A stretch of DNA of 64,000 nucleotides from Paenibacillus farraposensis (GTDB taxonomy: Bacteria > Bacillota > Bacilli > Paenibacillales > Paenibacillaceae). The stretch covers positions 984,911-1,048,910 of the forward strand of contig NZ_JAFFQR010000112.1 in NCBI RefSeq assembly GCF_020736845.1, read 5' to 3'. Position numbers and translations under genes: made by a program. Under the pieces are notes generated by a model. That model was not told where the DNA came from and did no database searches. It worked only from the letters and a program-made list of their open reading frames with translations. Shown piece after piece: positions 61,050-64,000 of the stretch; positions within the stretch are counted from its first letter, which is position 1, and the number at the start of each line of letters is the position of its first letter.

Positions 61050-61724
61050 ATGGAAACCTTAGCTACCACTAAACAGCAAATTTTATCTGCATATCAGTTC
61101 AGACATGCAACCAAAGAATTTGATAGCCATAAAAAAATTAGCGATGCCGACTTCGATTTTATTCTTGAAACAGGCCGCTTGTCTCCAAGCTCATTTGGTT
61201 TTGAACCCTGGAAGTTCGTTGTCGTCCAAAGTAAAGCGGTGCGTGAAAAGCTGCTGCCTTACTCTTGGGGGGCCAAAAAACAGCTGCCGACAGCAAGCCA
61301 TTTCGTGCTCATTCTCTCCAGACTGCCTAAAGATATGGCAGCCTCATCCGGTTACATCAAGGATATGATGGAAAACGTACAGCAATTACCTGCTGAAGTT
61401 ATGCAAGGCAAAGAGAAGGTATATGACGCCTTCCTGAAATCGGATTTTGGGCTGGAGGAAAATGAGAGAGTTATGTTCGAATGGGCCTGCCGACAAACCT
61501 ACATCGCACTGGGAAATATGATGACAGCCGCAGCCCAAATCGGCATTGATTCCTGTCCGATCGAAGGCTTTCAAAAAGAGGAGATCGAACGCATTCTCTC
61601 CGAGGAAGGCATCATGGACGCTGAGCATTTCGGTATTTCCTGTATGGTAGCCTTTGGATACCGTCTGAATGAGCCGCGCGATAAAACCCGGCGATCGGCA
61701 GATCAGGTTATTGAATGGGTCTAA
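61050..61724 (+). CDS. NAD(P)H-dependent nitroreductase-family protein
   Basis: The 224-aa FMN-dependent oxidoreductase has QFRHATKEFDSHKKISDADF (FMN-binding RHATKxFD), LSPSSFGFEPWKFVVV, and the C-terminal ALGNMMTAAAQIGIDSCPIE then GFQKEEI. These match NfsB/YfkO-like members. HxlR-linked nitroreductases act on quinones or nitro compounds. TAAGGAGTGTATAAGC precedes the ATG. A terminator follows. Confidence 0.88.
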   Translation: METLATTKQQILSAYQFRHATKEFDSHKKISDADFDFILETGRLSPSSFGFEPWKFVVVQSKAVREKLLPYSWGAKKQLPTASHFVLILSRLPKDMAASSGYIKDMMENVQQLPAEVMQGKEKVYDAFLKSDFGLEENERVMFEWACRQTYIALGNMMTAAAQIGIDSCPIEGFQKEEIERILSEEGIMDAEHFGISCMVAFGYRLNEPRDKTRRSADQVIEWV

Positions 61725-61750
61725 CCACCAACGAATATCCTTCTCTAAAG

Positions 61751-61801
61751 CAAAGGGGCGTCCCCTAGCCATTTCCATGGCTTTGGGACACCCCCTTTTT
61801 C
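61751..61801 (+). terminator. Rho-independent terminator after the nitroreductase gene
   Basis: AAAGGGGCGTCCC pairs with GGGACACCCCCTTT (one mismatch) and is followed by TTTTC. Confidence 0.8.
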
Positions 61802-61841
61802 ATAAACCTCAGGTCTTAAAAAATCCTGTCATGTCAAACAC

Positions 61842-64000
61842 TTACTGATAGTTCACTTTTTCTGAGAAATAAATCTCCTTCAAACGATTCTTTACGCGCT
61901 GAATTTCATCTGCTGTTAACGGAGCCGCAGGAGCTAGCTTGAAGTTCCTTCCGGTGACATAGCTTACATCCACTTTCGAATTCTTCTCGCCGTATGGCAT
62001 CTTCGGAACCGGACTGCGGGTATAGTCCGTAAAATCAATAATGGACCATGCCGCATCTCCATCCTCCTTGGATAAAATGATCCGCTGTGAGGCGTTTTCA
62101 GTCCACAAGTAACGCAGATTGGCCGGCGAATTATTGGAGCCCGAGGCAATGCCGGAGCCCCTAAACATGAGTGAAAATTCCGAGCGATCATTATTCGATC
62201 CAGCTGACGATTCATAAATCTGCTTCAGCCCGTCCACTCCCACAATTTCGACCTCACGGTCAGCAGGGAAGTGTTTCACAAAGTTATCCCATATTTGAGA
62301 CAGGTGTGGTTTTGTGGCAAACGAGTGGATGTCCAGAATAATGGACATGTAGTTTACCGTATTTAAGCGTTGATAAGGATTATCCAGATATTGCTGTGCT
62401 ATATACAGTTGTGGTGCCGCATCCGTTTTTTCATTCATATTTGGGTCACCTGGTGCGAGCGTCCAGCGTGAGGAACCTTCTGTATAGCGTGATCCAATGG
62501 GATCAATCGTAACCGAGTTCATAAACACGGTACCGCTATTATCGGCAAGCCCCTGTGCGGGAACAATCGGATTATCCTTATTGGACCAGTAAGGCATCAA
62601 AGGTGAACCCTCACCATATATGTTGTTAACATTATACTGTGTAGCCGACCACCCCATGGCTGAAGTGATCCTATAATGATCTTTAAGCCATTGGGCCTGC
62701 TCAGGATTCACCGTATAGCTGGACAATGATTTAGGCAGATACTTCCGATACTGGTCTGTATCCATGCTTTCAAACACCGAAGGTGATCCCAACGTACCGC
62801 CTTGGTGCAGCTCATTGAGTGCATTATAACGATACATATACAACCACTCGGCCTCCCGGTCTTCCCAACTATGAAGATTAAACTGGTTATTCGGTTCCGA
62901 GTCCATAATCCCGACTTCATCGCCATACTGATCCACGTATGCCAAAACCTGTTTAAGCTGCGGGCGATTCTCAGCGTAAAAAACAAATTCATTTTGCATC
63001 GCCCAGGTCACTTTTAAGTTGGGGCCAAAGTGATTCATCAGCAATTGACGAGCTTGCTTAATTTCGTCTACCGTGGTCGTTTTGCCCTCTTCACTACTTC
63101 CTTGCAGTATTATGGAGACAGCAAAATATTGCTTTTTGCGTTCTCCGGGTACTACAGTTAACTCGGCATCGGATATGAAGTGAATTCCCTGAGATGGTGA
63201 TTCAACCTCGATCTTGAATGGAATGACAGATTTCACTGCCGGAATCAGATGCAGATTGGCAATATGTCCATCCTCGTCAAATATTCCCGAGGAATCCTCT
63301 ATCCGAAGCTTCAAGTCTGACGGCAACAAACCGGGCGGTATGACCTCTCCCTTGGCATTATGAAATACGTAGGGCATACTCCAGGCTGCAGGGTCTAGAG
63401 TAGCAGCCTGTGAAATGGTGGACGTGGCCAAGTATACGGACCTGATTACATTCGGAGCCTCTGGTGGAGGAGTCATCCCTTTCACGACCAGCTGGGTCTG
63501 TGCTTTAAGTACCCGATGGGGGTTCGCAATGGTGACTTCCAACTCGACAGGAATAAAACCATCAGCAGCTGGAATATTCTCAGGATGCGCGATTTTCCCA
63601 TGTTCATCAAAAACACCTAATGTATCACTAAATTTGTAAGTGACACTTGTGACGCTGGCATCGGGAATGCTTACCAAGTGCCCTTCATTGTAAAGCTCAA
63701 AGGACAACTGATACGAAGGATACGTTTCCGGTTGATTTATAAGTTCCGGCGCCTTGATTACGGCCTCATCCGCCACAATTACACTTGGGTCATCTACCGG
63801 AGGAGCCTTCCCTTTCACAATCAGCTGGGTCTGTGCTTTAAGTACCCGATGGGGGTTCGCAATGGTGACTTCCAACTCAACAGGAATAAAACCATCAGCA
63901 GCTGGGATATTCTCAGGATGCGCGATTTTCCCATTGTCATCAAAAACACCTAATGTATCACTAAATTTGTAAGTGACACTTGTGACGCTGGCATCGGGAA
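61842..64000 (-). CDS. Large secreted repeat protein with a C-terminal hydrolase-like domain (DUF3863-like), 5' part outside the window
   Basis: The frame is open across the right edge. It holds tandem Ig-like repeats of 111 residues, each with DASVTSVTYKFSDTLGVFD, GKIAHPENIPAADGFIPVEL and EVTIANPHRVLKAQTQL, then a different Ig-like unit (residues RIEDSSGIFDEDGHI). The C-terminal 450 residues start KKQYFAVSIILQGSSEEGKT and include VTWAMQNEFVFYAENRPQLK, QYGDEVGIMDSEPNN, YNVNNIYGEGSPLMPYWSNK and QRIILSKEDGDAAWSIIDFT. I have a faint sense of DUF3863/polysaccharide-deacetylase-like proteins here; the family is not certain. The ATG at 63875 lies inside a repeat and is not the real start. Confidence 0.7.
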   Translation of the reverse strand, partial: PDASVTSVTYKFSDTLGVFDDNGKIAHPENIPAADGFIPVELEVTIANPHRVLKAQTQLIVKGKAPPVDDPSVIVADEAVIKAPELINQPETYPSYQLSFELYNEGHLVSIPDASVTSVTYKFSDTLGVFDEHGKIAHPENIPAADGFIPVELEVTIANPHRVLKAQTQLVVKGMTPPPEAPNVIRSVYLATSTISQAATLDPAAWSMPYVFHNAKGEVIPPGLLPSDLKLRIEDSSGIFDEDGHIANLHLIPAVKSVIPFKIEVESPSQGIHFISDAELTVVPGERKKQYFAVSIILQGSSEEGKTTTVDEIKQARQLLMNHFGPNLKVTWAMQNEFVFYAENRPQLKQVLAYVDQYGDEVGIMDSEPNNQFNLHSWEDREAEWLYMYRYNALNELHQGGTLGSPSVFESMDTDQYRKYLPKSLSSYTVNPEQAQWLKDHYRITSAMGWSATQYNVNNIYGEGSPLMPYWSNKDNPIVPAQGLADNSGTVFMNSVTIDPIGSRYTEGSSRWTLAPGDPNMNEKTDAAPQLYIAQQYLDNPYQRLNTVNYMSIILDIHSFATKPHLSQIWDNFVKHFPADREVEIVGVDGLKQIYESSAGSNNDRSEFSLMFRGSGIASGSNNSPANLRYLWTENASQRIILSKEDGDAAWSIIDFTDYTRSPVPKMPYGEKNSKVDVSYVTGRNFKLAPAAPLTADEIQRVKNRLKEIYFSEKVNYQ
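63481..64000. repeat. Near-identical tandem DNA repeat in the secreted protein gene
   Basis: About 190 bases from 63481 recur from 63814 to the window end with roughly six differences, a period of 333 bases (111 codons). The frame is kept. The high identity points to recent duplication or gene conversion between repeat units. Confidence 0.9.

Noticed and set aside
1..64000. tRNA, rRNA or origin sequences
   Set aside because: No cloverleaf-like sequence with conserved TTCGANTC arms, rRNA block or DnaA-box cluster was noticed on either strand.

Overview
The window looks like chromosomal DNA of a Paenibacillus species, probably of the P. polymyxa group. This is inferred from the gene set and protein resemblance and no search was run. 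Supporting features are a Bacillus-type des-desK-desR locus, a ykoEDC thiamine-precursor importer behind a TPP riboswitch, dck/dgk, YpsA, IseA, a GH11 xylanase, a PL11 rhamnogalacturonan lyase, stalk-domain (copper amine oxidase N-terminal-like) proteins, cre sites, and Gram-positive ribosome binding sites and terminators. No tRNA, rRNA or CRISPR array was seen.

Layout. 1-7.3 kb is a minus-strand purine (allantoin) catabolism cluster: PucR-type regulator, then allC, an MFS transporter, allE, allD and the start of fdrA, which leaves the window. 7.7-12.2 kb holds a LysR remnant, a 1093-aa secreted protein of unknown function and a secreted stalk-domain protein. 12.9-18.1 kb is a decayed region: a broken two-gene FAD / 2Fe-2S dehydrogenase operon, an orphan toxin-like C-terminal module followed by a frameshifted lipoprotein, a serine recombinase tail, an IS256-type end, the intact xylanase, an XRE regulator remnant and two copies of a structured repeat. 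18.2-20.4 kb is a polar amino-acid ABC importer. 20.7-22.1 kb contains a WXG100 gene next to wrecked toxin, YcxB and ATP-grasp genes. 22.2-29.3 kb has housekeeping and surface genes (HAD phosphatase, formate/nitrite channel, HPr-like protein, IseA, rhamnogalacturonan lyase with a cre site, YpsA, V4R and HesB-like proteins). 29.6-39.3 kb is an accessory block: GH30 and metI remnants, then a TetR gene, a Met/His-rich small membrane protein, an NAD-binding sugar-epimerase-like SDR, a polyketide-cyclase-like (SRPBCC) protein and a chimeric duplicate of the last two, tied together by a repeated operator-like motif. After these come a broken MFS gene, two SDRs around an HxlR regulator, and a DJ-1/PfpI protein.

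39.4-48.9 kb is largely core: ykoEDC under TPP control, LURP-one-like protein, TatD, YcgL-like nucleotidyltransferase, cysteine synthase, glycosyltransferase and an APH-type kinase. 49-64 kb has a deleted PL3 pectate lyase, aroK, aroD, a Gfo/Idh/MocA oxidoreductase, dck/dgk, the desaturase cold-sensing operon, folD-fchA behind a ZTP (pfl) riboswitch, a truncated RCC1/stalk gene, an HxlR-nitroreductase pair, and the 3' part of a large secreted repeat protein.

The most notable features are the number of recently broken genes (many with single-base or internal-deletion lesions), the TetR-operator block with its chimeric gene duplication, the degraded toxin/secretion loci, and two textbook riboswitches with visible terminators.
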